The notes beneath the pieces are model-generated. The model did not search any database and was not told the DNA's origin. It saw only the letters and a program-made list of their open reading frames with translations. From Mesorhizobium zhangyense (lineage in GTDB: Bacteria > Pseudomonadota > Alphaproteobacteria > Rhizobiales > Rhizobiaceae): DNA of 64,000 bases. Position 1 is the stretch's first letter. The number at the start of each line of letters is the position of its first letter. Shown piece by piece: positions 1-10,314 of this stretch. A program made the translations under genes and the position numbers. The DNA lies in contig NZ_JAAKZG010000010.1 of the NCBI RefSeq assembly GCF_011045115.1, positions 1 to 64,000 on the forward strand, read 5' to 3'.

Positions 1-1
1 A

Positions 2-418
2 GCCTACATCCCTGAAGCCAAGGCCGGTGACGTGCGTCTTTTCTTGATGAACGGCTTACCGCTTGCGCGCGATGGCAATTATGCAGCCTTTCGCCGCGTT
101 CCGGCCAAAGGTGACGTTCGGTCCAATATTCATGCCGCCGGAACCGCCCGCAAAGTCAAAGTAACGGCCACGATGTTGGGCATTGCCGATATGGTGCGTC
201 CCAAGTTGATTAGCGACGGAATGTTCCTGGTTGGACTCGATATCGTCGGCGACAAACTTCTGGAAATCAACGTCTTCACGCCAGGCGGGCTGACGCGGCT
301 CTCCGTCATGTACAAGACGGATTTTGCCACAAGTGTCATCGCTGCCCTGGAGGAGAAGTGGGCGCTGCGACAAGCGTATGGAGATGCCATGCCGAATTCA
401 CGGCTGGCCACGCTCTGA
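2..418 (+). CDS. gshB: Glutathione synthetase-like ATP-grasp enzyme, C-terminal part (5' end outside window)
   Basis: The reading frame is open from the first bases of the window, so the start lies upstream. The visible ~138 residues match the C-terminal half of prokaryotic glutathione synthetase (ATP-grasp fold), which joins gamma-glutamylcysteine and glycine using ATP in the cytoplasm. Family landmarks seen are GDVRLFLMNG, the arginine-rich loop YAAFRRVPAKGDVRSNIHAAG, MVRPKLISDGMFLVGLDIVGD and the metal-binding EINVFTPGG. The usual text is EINVDTPGG, so the substitution of Phe for Asp is slightly unusual. Next to a catalase it fits an oxidative-stress context. It may be a plasmid paralogue rather than the housekeeping copy. 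Confidence 0.8.
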   Translation, partial: AYIPEAKAGDVRLFLMNGLPLARDGNYAAFRRVPAKGDVRSNIHAAGTARKVKVTATMLGIADMVRPKLISDGMFLVGLDIVGDKLLEINVFTPGGLTRLSVMYKTDFATSVIAALEEKWALRQAYGDAMPNSRLATL

Positions 419-629
419 GGGACGCAGCAAAATCGGTCATGCGCTCGCTGTCAGGCGGCAGCACGGATGCAGGCTGCCGCCAATGAGCAGCCGACTTTAC
501 GGAACGAAGCTTCGCGCGCCGCGTTTACGGTGATCGCAACCACATCATGATCAAACAGTAGCTAGGCAGCCCCTTCCTCTCGAAGGCGGACAGTCATGCC
601 GTGCGCGATCAGTAAAAGGGAGGAACCCA

Positions 630-2744
<2,115 letters not shown>

Positions 2745-2769
2745 AGGTCATCCCCATAAACCGCAAAAT

Positions 2770-2797
2770 ACCCGCCGCTCCTTTCGGAGCGGCGGGT
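2770..2797 (+). terminator. Hairpin after katE, probable terminator
   Basis: A perfect 12-bp inverted repeat (ACCCGCCGCTCC / GGAGCGGCGGGT) with a TTTC loop begins 26 bases after the catalase stop codon. There is no good U-run on the plus strand, so the mode of termination is uncertain. Confidence 0.6.
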
Positions 2798-3318
2798 AAA
2801 TGTGTACCACACCGGCCGAGGACGCTCGACAATGCTTCACGAGCTTTGCGCGCCTGAGCTGGATAACTGGATCAGCCCGTGATTGAGTGCTGATCACGAC
2901 AACGCACTCGCCTTGCGCGCGTTAAATGGCGTCGCCATCAGCAATGGCAGGTCATGGCCAAGAAAAACGGATGTAGGCGGGCACTTGGCTTCACGGAGCG
3001 CGGTCAAGCACGTCTTTGTCGGCACAGGATTTCCTGTCTTCGTGGACAAGGTATTGTCTTGGCCGAAGCCCCACGCTGGTCTGAATGAGATATGGCTAGC
3101 CGTTCCAACTGTGCCGTCCCTGAGTTCATCAGAGTTATGAACTGGATCACCACCTGGAAGAAACCGCCATACCGATCTCTAAGACAAGTTTGCGGCGGAG
3201 TGCGGATGCATAGTCCGCTTTGCCAATCGGCGAAATGACAAAAGATCCAATACCGCCAATCACATTCCTGGCGAAATAGTCGGCAATGTCTCGTTTTTCG
3301 CCGGGAATCGTTGACGGT
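2798..3318. other. Gene-poor spacer after the catalase
   Basis: Short open frames exist on both strands here, but none has a good ribosome-binding site, a recognisable motif or a paralogue elsewhere in the window. I see no supported gene; it may be decayed coding DNA. Confidence 0.4.
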
Positions 3319-3426
3319 ATGGCGATGGCCTTCGAGCGTGACCGCTTCGAGGAAGAATACAATCGCCGCCGCGCTAAATGGGCTGCCGATTTGCCGATGG
3401 ATGCTCGCCAGTCTGAATTTTTTTAA
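3319..3426 (+). CDS. Possible 35-residue small ORF
   Basis: A short charged frame (starting MAMAFERDRFEEEYNRRRAK) ends exactly where the ~230-bp direct repeat begins. The Arg/Glu-rich pattern looks protein-like, but the ribosome-binding site is weak and the frame is closed immediately upstream. It could be the tail of a decayed gene cut by the repeat. I do not recognise a family. Confidence 0.25.
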   Translation: MAMAFERDRFEEEYNRRRAKWAADLPMDARQSEFF

Positions 3427-3650
3427 CAATAAGAAAGCCCGCCATCGCGAGGGCGGCGAAGGCGGGCTCTGTGCCGCCGGGGAGTAAGGGGGCGCCGGCG
3501 ACGTGCCGCCATGGCGTGGCAACCGAAATAGGCGGCGCAGGTTTAACGCTTTCGACCGTCGCGACTGTTCCAATCAAAAACACTGGAACGGCAGGAAATT
3601 CGGAGATTGTCTGATTGCGTAGCTGCGTCCGCTGGCTGCATGGGCTGGCG
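3423..3650. repeat. Copy 1 of a ~230-bp imperfect direct repeat with conserved hairpin
   Basis: The stretch starting TTAACAATAAGAAAGCCCGC recurs at 7094. The first ~115 bases are nearly identical and the rest is recognisably similar. At 3436-3468 it holds an inverted repeat (AGCCCGCC ... GGCGGGCT). Read on the minus strand this stem is followed by TTTCTTATT, so it looks like a terminator for leftward transcription. The two copies flank the RTX-protein gene. Confidence 0.8.
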
Positions 3651-4004
3651 CGATGAATTGAACCCTCGTCATGTCGGCCTCTAATTACATGAAAGCCGAG
3701 CGTGTCCGACAACCCCTTACCTCAGCAGAAGAGGCCGATGCCGTCGATTGTCGTCGTGCGTTTCGATCGCCATGAAACCTTAAGGGTTAGATTTCCCGGT
3801 TAGGCATACGCCTTTTTTCGCCAGAAAATCAGACAATAGACGCAGCCCTACACACCCCAGATGGGAGTGTCGGACGAGCTTTGGCTGAGCACTACTGGAA
3901 ACGTTGCAACGTCGACTGCTGACGCGTTCTGACTGCCGGCAGGCCGCAGAACGAAAACGGCGGCGGCATATAAAATGTCCGGAGAACGGGCATCTGGGGG
4001 ATAT
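3651..4004. other. Leader region of the RTX-protein gene
   Basis: No gene is supported in this stretch. It should hold the promoter of the Calx-beta/RTX gene. A purine-rich GGGGGA lies just before the ATG at 4005. Confidence 0.3.
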
Positions 4005-6917
4005 ATGGCGATCACGATCTCAGCCACAGGCAATTCGGTTGTCGAGAGTTCAAGCAATTACTTGCGTTTCACTATTACCCTCTCAGAGCCGGCAGTCGAT
4101 GCCGTCACCATAAATTATCGTACGCTTCTCGCCGGCACTACCGGCGAAAGCGACCTCTGGAACCCCTCAACATTCGCCACCAACAACGGCGTGGTTACAT
4201 TCGCCCCTGGCGTCACGTCGATGGATATATTCATCCGCACCACAGGCGACAGCCTCGATGAAGTTGACGAGCATATTGTGCTGGAGCTGTTCGATCCCTC
4301 GAACGGCATGTTTTTCGACGGCACGGCCACTTTGCGGACAAGCGGCGTCATCCTTGACGACGACGGACCTGGGTCCAACCTGGCCCTTTTTGTTTCCGAC
4401 CCCGTCATAGTCGAGGACGACAGCGGCTCCAAATTCGTGACCTTCGAGGTCAGGCTTTCTCAACCCGCGCCAGCGGGCTTCAGCGCCTCCTACCAGACGA
4501 TCAACGGCTCGGCAGCGGCAGGCTCGGACTACGTCGCCAAATCCGGAACCTTGAACTTCGTAGCTGGTCAGGAAGTAGCCACGGTGACGGTCCAGATCAA
4601 TGGCGACGTTACCGTCGAGGCCTCTGAAACGTTTTTCCTCTCCGTGAAGCCCAATGCCGGCGCTCCGACGATAAATCTTTCCGGGACCGTTGGTACGGCC
4701 ACCATCCTGGAAGACGACGCGGGCCCGGCACCTGTCATCTCTCTCTCGAACGGCAGCGCGGTCACGGAAAGCAGTTCGAACTACATACGTTTCACAGTAA
4801 CCCTGTCTGCTGCAGCGAACGATGCCGTTACCGTCAATTATCGCACATTGTTGGCGGGCACGGCAGGGGAGGATGATCTCTGGAACCCCTCAACCTTCTC
4901 CGACGCCAACGGCATCGTTACGTTTGCGCCGGGTGAGACATCCAAGGACATCTTTATCCGCACTACGGGCGATACGGTCGACGAACGCGACGAACATATT
5001 GTTGTTGAACTGTTCGACCCCAACGGCGCCCGTATCGAAGGCGGCGAACCGACCATTGCCAAAAGCGGCGTCATTCTTGATGACGATGGTGCCGGCTCCA
5101 ATCTTGCTCTTTTCGTCTCCGATCCGGTCGTCCTTGAAGGGGACGCCGGCCAAAAGAATGTGGTCTTCGAGATCAGGCTTTCTCAGCCGGCGCCGCTGGC
5201 ATTCACGGCCAACTATACGACCGTCGACGGAACCGCGGTCGCCGGAACGGACTATGTCGCCAAGAGCGGGACTGTCAGCTTCGTAGCCGGGCAGGACGTT
5301 GCCTATGTGACAATTCCGGTTATCGGCAACACGGTTTCTGAAGCAACCGAGCGGTTCTCCCTGGTGGTGACACCTCCCGCAAACCCCTCGATCGGCACAG
5401 ATGGAGCGGTCGGAACCGCAACGATCCTCGATGACGACACGGGCTCGGGTCCGGTCATCAGCCTCTCAGGCGGCGAAGGGGTCGTCGAAAGCAGCTCGCA
5501 CTACATTCGCTATATCGTCAGCCTGTCCGAGGCGAGCCTGAACGCCGTAACGGTCAATTTCAACACACGCCTTGGCACTGCCTCGGATGCCGATCTATGG
5601 GATCCTGCATCCTCCGGCGCCAACAATGGGATCGTGACCTTCGCTCCGGGCGAAACCTCCAAGAGCATCTTCATCCGCGCGACCGGCGACTCAATCGATG
5701 AGCGTGATGAGACAATTTTCCTGGAACTCACCAATCCTGCAAACGCGTCCCTAGCCGGAGGCAAGTCAGTATTGCGGCAGGCCGGGTTCATTCTGGATGA
5801 TCCGGCCGATGGGGTTGGTCTTAACATAGCCGTGACGGGAACGAATGCGACTGTCACCGAAAGCTCAGCCACGCAACAGCTCGAAATTCTCGTAACGCTT
5901 TCGAGGCCCGCACCGAGCAATCTGACTTTCAACATTACAACAACCAATCAGACAGCGGCTGCAGGGAGCGATTTTCAGCTGGTCGACAGTTCGGTGACCT
6001 TTGCCGCCGGCCAGACTATCGCGGCGGTTACGGTCAACATCCTTTCGGACAAGATTTCGGAAGTAGCCGAAACCTTTGCCCTTAATTTTTCTCTGGCCTC
6101 CGGGCCTTTTCCTGCCGGAGTGATCCCGTCGACGATCGTCACGATCAACCCCGGTGCAATCTACGGAACTCCCGCCAGCGAAACGATCAATGGCGGCATC
6201 TACAACGATGTCATCCACGGCCTAGAAGGCAATGACATCCTCAATGGCCTAGGAGGCAATGACAAGCTCGATGGGGGTGTCGGCAACGACCATCTCGACG
6301 GCGGTGCTGGAAACGACGCCATGTATGGTGGCACCGGCAACGACACCTATGTCGTGAACTCCCTCAGCGACCAGACCATTGAAGCGGCGAGCCAAGGCAC
6401 CGATACTGTTCGTTCGTCAATCAGTCTGACACTCGGCGCGAATATCGAACGCCTGGAATTGCAAGGCACGACCAATCTGGTCGGCAACGGCAACAGCCTG
6501 AACAACACGGTGATCGGCAACAGCGGCAACAACGTCCTGCGCGGCGGGGCCGGCAACGACTTGCTGAGTGGCGGCGCAGGCAAGGACACGCTGGCTGGCG
6601 GAAGCGGCAACGACGCCTTCCACTTCAATGCCCGTCTCGGCTCGACCAACATCGACAAGATCACGGACTACAGTGTCGCGCAGGACACGATCCAGCTGGA
6701 GAATTCGGTTTTCACCGGCCTAGCGAACGGATGGCTTTCGGTGGGGGCCTTTCACACCGGCAGTGCGGCGCATGACGCGACTGATCGCATCGTCTACAAC
6801 AAGACAACCGGCGACCTGTATTTCGACAAGGACGGGCTCGGTGGAGCGGCGGCAACGAAATTCGCCACCCTTGCCCCGGGACTTGCCATGACGGCCGGCG
6901 ACTTCTTTATCGTGTAG
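4005..6917 (+). CDS. Secreted Calx-beta / RTX (hemolysin-type calcium-binding) repeat protein
   Basis: This ~970-residue protein has no N-terminal signal peptide and a C-terminal RTX block, as expected for type I secretion substrates. Residues ~5-710 hold six Calx-beta domains of two alternating kinds: an A type (VVESSSNYLRF, DLWNPSTF, IFIRTTGDSLDE) and a B type (SNLALFVSDPV, GSDYVAKSGTLNFVAGQE). Glycine-rich nonapeptides (GGAGNDAMYGGTGND and relatives) follow at ~725-790 and ~845-880, then a short secretion tail with IDKITDYS. The domains probably bind calcium and act outside the cell in adhesion or as a matrix protein. I chose ATG 4005 for its GGGGGA site; an in-frame ATG at 3975 is possible. 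No type I exporter genes are nearby. Confidence 0.9.
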   Translation: MAITISATGNSVVESSSNYLRFTITLSEPAVDAVTINYRTLLAGTTGESDLWNPSTFATNNGVVTFAPGVTSMDIFIRTTGDSLDEVDEHIVLELFDPSNGMFFDGTATLRTSGVILDDDGPGSNLALFVSDPVIVEDDSGSKFVTFEVRLSQPAPAGFSASYQTINGSAAAGSDYVAKSGTLNFVAGQEVATVTVQINGDVTVEASETFFLSVKPNAGAPTINLSGTVGTATILEDDAGPAPVISLSNGSAVTESSSNYIRFTVTLSAAANDAVTVNYRTLLAGTAGEDDLWNPSTFSDANGIVTFAPGETSKDIFIRTTGDTVDERDEHIVVELFDPNGARIEGGEPTIAKSGVILDDDGAGSNLALFVSDPVVLEGDAGQKNVVFEIRLSQPAPLAFTANYTTVDGTAVAGTDYVAKSGTVSFVAGQDVAYVTIPVIGNTVSEATERFSLVVTPPANPSIGTDGAVGTATILDDDTGSGPVISLSGGEGVVESSSHYIRYIVSLSEASLNAVTVNFNTRLGTASDADLWDPASSGANNGIVTFAPGETSKSIFIRATGDSIDERDETIFLELTNPANASLAGGKSVLRQAGFILDDPADGVGLNIAVTGTNATVTESSATQQLEILVTLSRPAPSNLTFNITTTNQTAAAGSDFQLVDSSVTFAAGQTIAAVTVNILSDKISEVAETFALNFSLASGPFPAGVIPSTIVTINPGAIYGTPASETINGGIYNDVIHGLEGNDILNGLGGNDKLDGGVGNDHLDGGAGNDAMYGGTGNDTYVVNSLSDQTIEAASQGTDTVRSSISLTLGANIERLELQGTTNLVGNGNSLNNTVIGNSGNNVLRGGAGNDLLSGGAGKDTLAGGSGNDAFHFNARLGSTNIDKITDYSVAQDTIQLENSVFTGLANGWLSVGAFHTGSAAHDATDRIVYNKTTGDLYFDKDGLGGAAATKFATLAPGLAMTAGDFFIV

Positions 6918-6988
6918 GTAAAAGCAAAAGCGCGTCCTTCTGACACGGAATTCGCGGGACCCTCGGGATATCACTGGGCTAGCTGATT

Positions 6989-7075
6989 ATGTCCGGCAAA
7001 GTCCTGCCGCAGCAGAAAGCGCCGAAGCTGATCGTTGTCATGGCGTTCGACCGAGACGCGGAAGGAGGCCGCTAA
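6989..7075 (+). pseudogene. Truncated copy of the small gene at 7558
   Basis: The 28 codons beginning MSGKVLPQQKAPKLIVVMAF match the first part of the frame at 7558 (MSDNALPQQRAPKRIVVTAF) and end after FDRDAEGGR. The bases just before the ATG also resemble each other (GGCTAGCTGATTATG versus GGCCGGCTGATCATG). I read it as a remnant of a duplicated small gene, cut off just before the second direct repeat. Confidence 0.6.
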
Positions 7076-7093
7076 TATGTGGAACACACATTA

Positions 7094-7328
7094 TTAACAA
7101 TAAGAAAGCCCGCCATCGCGAGGGCGGCGAAGGCGGGCTCTATGTCGCCGGGGAGTAAGGGGGGACGCCGGCGACGTGCCGCCATGGCGTGGCAACCGAA
7201 ATGGGCGGCGCCGATATAACGCCGCAATCGCCGCGACCGTTCCAATCAAAATTGCTGGACGGCAAAGAATTCCGTGATTATCTGATTTCGCGGCCGACCG
7301 GCAGGGTTGTTACCGCATTGGCTGGCGC
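7094..7328. repeat. Copy 2 of the ~230-bp imperfect direct repeat with conserved hairpin
   Basis: This matches 3423-3650, with the same AGCCCGCC/GGCGGGCT stem at 7107-7139. Similarity fades through 7210-7328 around the shared words GTTCCAATCAAAA and GGCTGGCGC. It sits between the truncated copy at 6989 and the fuller small genes at 7376-7782. Confidence 0.8.
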
Positions 7329-7375
7329 AGCTGTCAGCAAGCTACCATTGCGCCGGCCTCTCATTGGAGGATGCG

Positions 7376-7555
7376 ATGCCACAACTTCATGCGCGCGGCG
7401 TGGAATTGGTCGTTGAGCTTCTGGATGCCGCCGAACATCTTGAGAAAATCCCCGCCGCCGAGGTCAAGAAGCTCTTGCGCGAGACATCGCTAGTTCTGGG
7501 TGATCTATTGGCTCGCGATATCCCCCGACCCGTAGGAGACGCGGCGGCCGGCTGA
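7376..7555 (+). CDS. 59-residue hypothetical protein
   Basis: A small Leu/Glu-rich, probably helical protein (MPQLHARGVELVVELLDAAE... with EVKKLLRETSLVLGDLLARD). The start is set by GGAGG six bases upstream. The frame at 7558 follows after two bases. I do not recognise a named family. The surroundings are full of duplicated and decayed small genes, so it may be a leftover of a larger module. Confidence 0.55.
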   Translation: MPQLHARGVELVVELLDAAEHLEKIPAAEVKKLLRETSLVLGDLLARDIPRPVGDAAAG

Positions 7556-7557
7556 TC

Positions 7558-7782
7558 ATGTCCGATAACGCCTTGCCACAGCAAAGGGCGCCGAAGCGGA
7601 TCGTTGTCACGGCGTTCGACCGAGACGAGAAAGGCGATCTTCAGCCGGCGTTCGATCCTGTGGAGCAACAGTCCGAGGAAAGTGATCGGAACAGCGAAGG
7701 GTCAGGCGGGCAAGCATGCGGGCGTTATCGCATGGAGCCTATCATCTTGGTGATCACGGCGAGTATGATGAAGCGGGTGTAG
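7558..7782 (+). pseudogene. Small rhizobial-type hypothetical protein, probably frameshifted
   Basis: The first ~43 codons (through RIVVTAFDRDEKGDLQPAF and EQQSEE) look like a real small-protein N-terminus and are shared with the truncated copy at 6989. After that the visible frame becomes low-complexity (SDRNSEGSGGQ). Other frames carry more protein-like text: GTAKGQAGKHAGVIAW and then DHGEYDEAGVEG. This suggests one or two indels in a longer gene of a small family that I recall from rhizobial genomes, where a KHAGVIAW-type motif precedes the C-terminus. Function is unknown. Confidence 0.5.
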
Positions 7783-7795
7783 AGGGAACTGGGCG

Positions 7796-8737
7796 ATGGG
7801 CTTGGATTCGATGTTCGGCGGCGGCCATATCATGATCGTCATGCTCGGGCTGCTGGGCGCGTTGCTGCTCATGGTTTCGGTCTTCATAAACAACCAGGTC
7901 GCTCACTACACACAGCGCGACGAGCGCCACAAGGAAAAGCAGCTCGAATATTATCGCAATACATTTTCGCAGCTTGGCGTGATCCTCTTGGGAATCGCGG
8001 TTTCTCTATTCATATTCTTTTTCCAGCAGGGCTACCTGGAGCGTCAAAGACAAGAGTCACAGATGCAGGAGCTTTTGGCGAAGCTTGGCGTAAGGCTGAG
8101 CCGGGCGGCGCCACTGCTTGAATTCGTCGCCGAGATTGATCCCGTGCTCGATGATGGAGGTGACTATATTGATCCCAAGGACGGTGGGTCGAACCGAGCG
8201 GTAACGGCAACCGGCCCGGACCTCGCCAGGCAGGTCGAGGCCATTGAACTGCTTCAGCGCGAGATCGATCTCGAAGATTTTGCTGCGATGAAGTTCTCTG
8301 GCGATTTCCAATCGTCGCCGTTGGTGAACCAAATTGATCCCAGTCTCTGGTTCGGCATGGTCAAGGATGAGGCGGACCTGGAGTACGCGGCGGAGCAGCT
8401 TCGTCAGGACTATGGCGATCTACGGGCAGCGCTTGGGGATCGCAAGCCTGACGAGGGAGTATCCGACCCGGGTGTTAGCAGCAGCGTCAAGCGTGAGGTG
8501 CTGGATGTGCTGTGGGACTATGCCTGGCTCCGAGACCGGAGCCGGCGTCTCGTCGGGCGCTCCTGCTGGTTCTTGAGCCAGGGCCCGAAATTCCTCTTTC
8601 TAAAACCGATTCCTGCGGTCGAGACCAGATACGATTCCCACCGCGAATGGCTTCTAGAGGCGCGAAAGGTCTATGAAAAAGTCTCGGCCGGCGGAGAGAA
8701 TTGCTACGCCATGCTCAGGGTTGCCGAGCAATCGTGA
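7796..8737 (+). CDS. Two-TM membrane protein of unknown function, copy 1
   Basis: This 313-residue protein has two N-terminal membrane helices (about residues 10-30, IVMLGLLGALLLMVSVFI, and 60-80, LGVILLGIAVSLFIFFF). They are separated by a charged segment with RDERHKEKQLEYYRNTF, and a coiled-coil-like stretch (YLERQRQESQMQELLAKLG) leads into a ~230-residue soluble domain. The soluble part is acidic and ends in a helical region with WDYAWLRDRSRRLVGR. A very close paralogue lies at 32859-33803 on the other strand. I do not recognise a characterised family. It is probably anchored in the inner membrane with a large cytoplasmic domain. Confidence 0.8.
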   Translation: MGLDSMFGGGHIMIVMLGLLGALLLMVSVFINNQVAHYTQRDERHKEKQLEYYRNTFSQLGVILLGIAVSLFIFFFQQGYLERQRQESQMQELLAKLGVRLSRAAPLLEFVAEIDPVLDDGGDYIDPKDGGSNRAVTATGPDLARQVEAIELLQREIDLEDFAAMKFSGDFQSSPLVNQIDPSLWFGMVKDEADLEYAAEQLRQDYGDLRAALGDRKPDEGVSDPGVSSSVKREVLDVLWDYAWLRDRSRRLVGRSCWFLSQGPKFLFLKPIPAVETRYDSHREWLLEARKVYEKVSAGGENCYAMLRVAEQS

Positions 8738-8950
8738 ACGACCCCGTCAGTCGGGATCGATGCAAAGCCTCGCAGAGATCGTTCAGCCCACTTCTGATCC
8801 GCGAAATCAAAAGGGCCAGAAAGGCGAGCAATCCCCGGCCCATCCACCCTTTCAGAAATGAACTCGATACGGCCCGTCTCTAGTGCGCCACGGGTAGCGA
8901 TCATGGCGGTGAAGAATGCGCGTCGATCGCTTGAGAGCCGAATACGGCCG

Positions 8951-9386
8951 TCAGATGATGCCGTGCTCTTTCAGAAGCGCCTGCTCGTCGCCCGACACCC
9001 AGCCGAAAACTTTCGGGTCTCCGTCCAGCTTCTGCACGAAGTAGTGGACATCGAAATCTATTCCGACATCCGGCTGATCCTTGCGGGTATAGGTTGCAGT
9101 CCAGGCAACATGGGCCACGCAGTTGATGCTCATCCATGGGGGAGATGCGGACATTGCGTATCCGCATTTCCTTCGTCCCTATCTCCCGATAGTGCGCATA
9201 GCCTTTGGCCATGACCTGCTTGAGATGGTCGTCGTTCTTTCCGGTCATCACCCCGGCAGGTGTGGCCGCTATGAAGTCGGAAGCGTACAGCGATGCAACC
9301 TCATCCATGTCCATGTCGCCGGCGAGGGATTTATTGAAAAAGCGCTCATATCGCTCGAAAAGCTTTCGCACGCTGGTCTCCATCAT
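8951..9386 (-). pseudogene. SnoaL/NTF2-like protein, interrupted by one frameshift
   Basis: The 5' part (MMETSVRKLFERYERFFNKS..., ASLYASDFIAATPAGVMTG) and the 3' part (CVAHVAWTATYTRKDQP..., FDVHYFVQKLDGDPKVFGWV) together give one ~145-residue protein of the NTF2/SnoaL cone fold, but they lie in different frames. The break falls in GAGCATCAACTGCGTG near 9120-9135; one surplus base there would restore the frame. The start at 9386 is supported by GGAGAG. A sequencing error is possible, but decay fits the neighbourhood. Such folds bind small hydrophobic molecules or act as isomerases; no specific role can be given. Confidence 0.65.
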
Positions 9387-9550
9387 TTTCTCTCCAGTCA
9401 TGTTCTGAAAGGGTCCAAGGGACCCATTCATCTCCTAGCGTGCGAACGGCGGCCATGTGGGATGGGTTTTTTTGGGCTTCTTATGTCAAATTTTGTTGCA
9501 GCGATTGGACGGCCCAGATTAATCTATCACCTTTGGTGAAGGAGGCTGCC

Positions 9551-9835
9551 ATGGGTAGGTTTCTTGATGCCGACATTGCACATCAATGCATTTTCACGCC
9601 GGAAGAGCTCGAAGTCCTGAATTTCGTCTCCAGGGCCGCTATCGATCGTTTGGCGATCACCACGCAAGATGAGGTCGAGCACATAGCTAGCGCCGCTTTG
9701 TCCTTGTATTCAACCGGAATGACTGATCCCGGCCTACTGTTGCAGGAGGTGTTGTCTCGCTTCGGCAGATCGATAAAGCCGTCCGCGGCTCGTCATGTTG
9801 ACGCCCGGAAACACACGCGCGCAAGAACCCGTTAG
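9551..9835 (+). CDS. 94-residue hypothetical protein
   Basis: A small soluble protein (MGRFLDADIAHQCIFTPEEL..., IDRLAITTQDEVEHIASAAL) with a basic tail (ARKHTRARTR). The start is set by GGAGG seven bases before the ATG. The predicted fold is helical. No motif gives a function, and no operon partner is evident; the next gene starts 109 bases downstream with its own ribosome-binding site. Confidence 0.6.
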   Translation: MGRFLDADIAHQCIFTPEELEVLNFVSRAAIDRLAITTQDEVEHIASAALSLYSTGMTDPGLLLQEVLSRFGRSIKPSAARHVDARKHTRARTR

Positions 9836-9944
9836 ACGACACCCATCCCCAGGCGTTGCGAAATCGCGTGCCAGCAGTCTGGGCCTAGCATAACCGTCGA
9901 CACTACAATCTGTGGTATAGTCTGCCCTCGGCAGGGAGGGTGCG

Positions 9945-10121
9945 ATGGGATGGCGTTCCGATCGAGCCTATGAAGAAAAGCGGCATCGGGCATTCGTCCG
10001 ATGGAAGGCGTCGCTCGGCTGGCCGGAATATCTGCGATGGCAATGGCAGCGCAGCCGCGCCTTTGTGGCCGGCGTGGCGTGTGCTGTTGGCGCGGTACTG
10101 ATCTATGGATTTCTAACCTGA
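9945..10121 (+). CDS. 58-residue small membrane protein, copy 1
   Basis: The frame begins MGWRSDRAYEEKRHRAFVRW after a strong GGAGGG site. It has a Trp/Arg-rich N-terminal half (KASLGWPEYLRWQWQRSRAF) and one C-terminal membrane helix (VAGVACAVGAVLIYGFLT). A second copy at 11935 shares the upstream bases and most residues, diverging mainly within the membrane helix. Conservation of the soluble part argues that both are expressed. Function is unknown. Confidence 0.75.
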   Translation: MGWRSDRAYEEKRHRAFVRWKASLGWPEYLRWQWQRSRAFVAGVACAVGAVLIYGFLT

Positions 10122-10314
10122 ATCCCGAGCTTTGTGTCGAGATGAGGCAAGAGCTTTCAATACGCTCTGATCAATCAGACAGTTAGAAACGGGCATTTCC
10201 ACCAGAGTGGAATGAATGGGCCAAGGTCCAACTAGCACCGCCACAACGGAATGGTTATTCCCGATTCAGTCATCAGGTTCAGCAACCCGGTCTCATTCCA
10301 GGTGGAGATTTTAG

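Noticed and set aside
2883..3140. 85-codon plus-strand frame after the catalase
   Set aside because: No ribosome-binding site and no recognisable pattern; left as spacer.
3423..7328. Repeat pair considered as CRISPR or insertion-sequence ends
   Set aside because: Only two copies, in direct orientation, ~3.7 kb apart, with no transposase between and no spacer structure.
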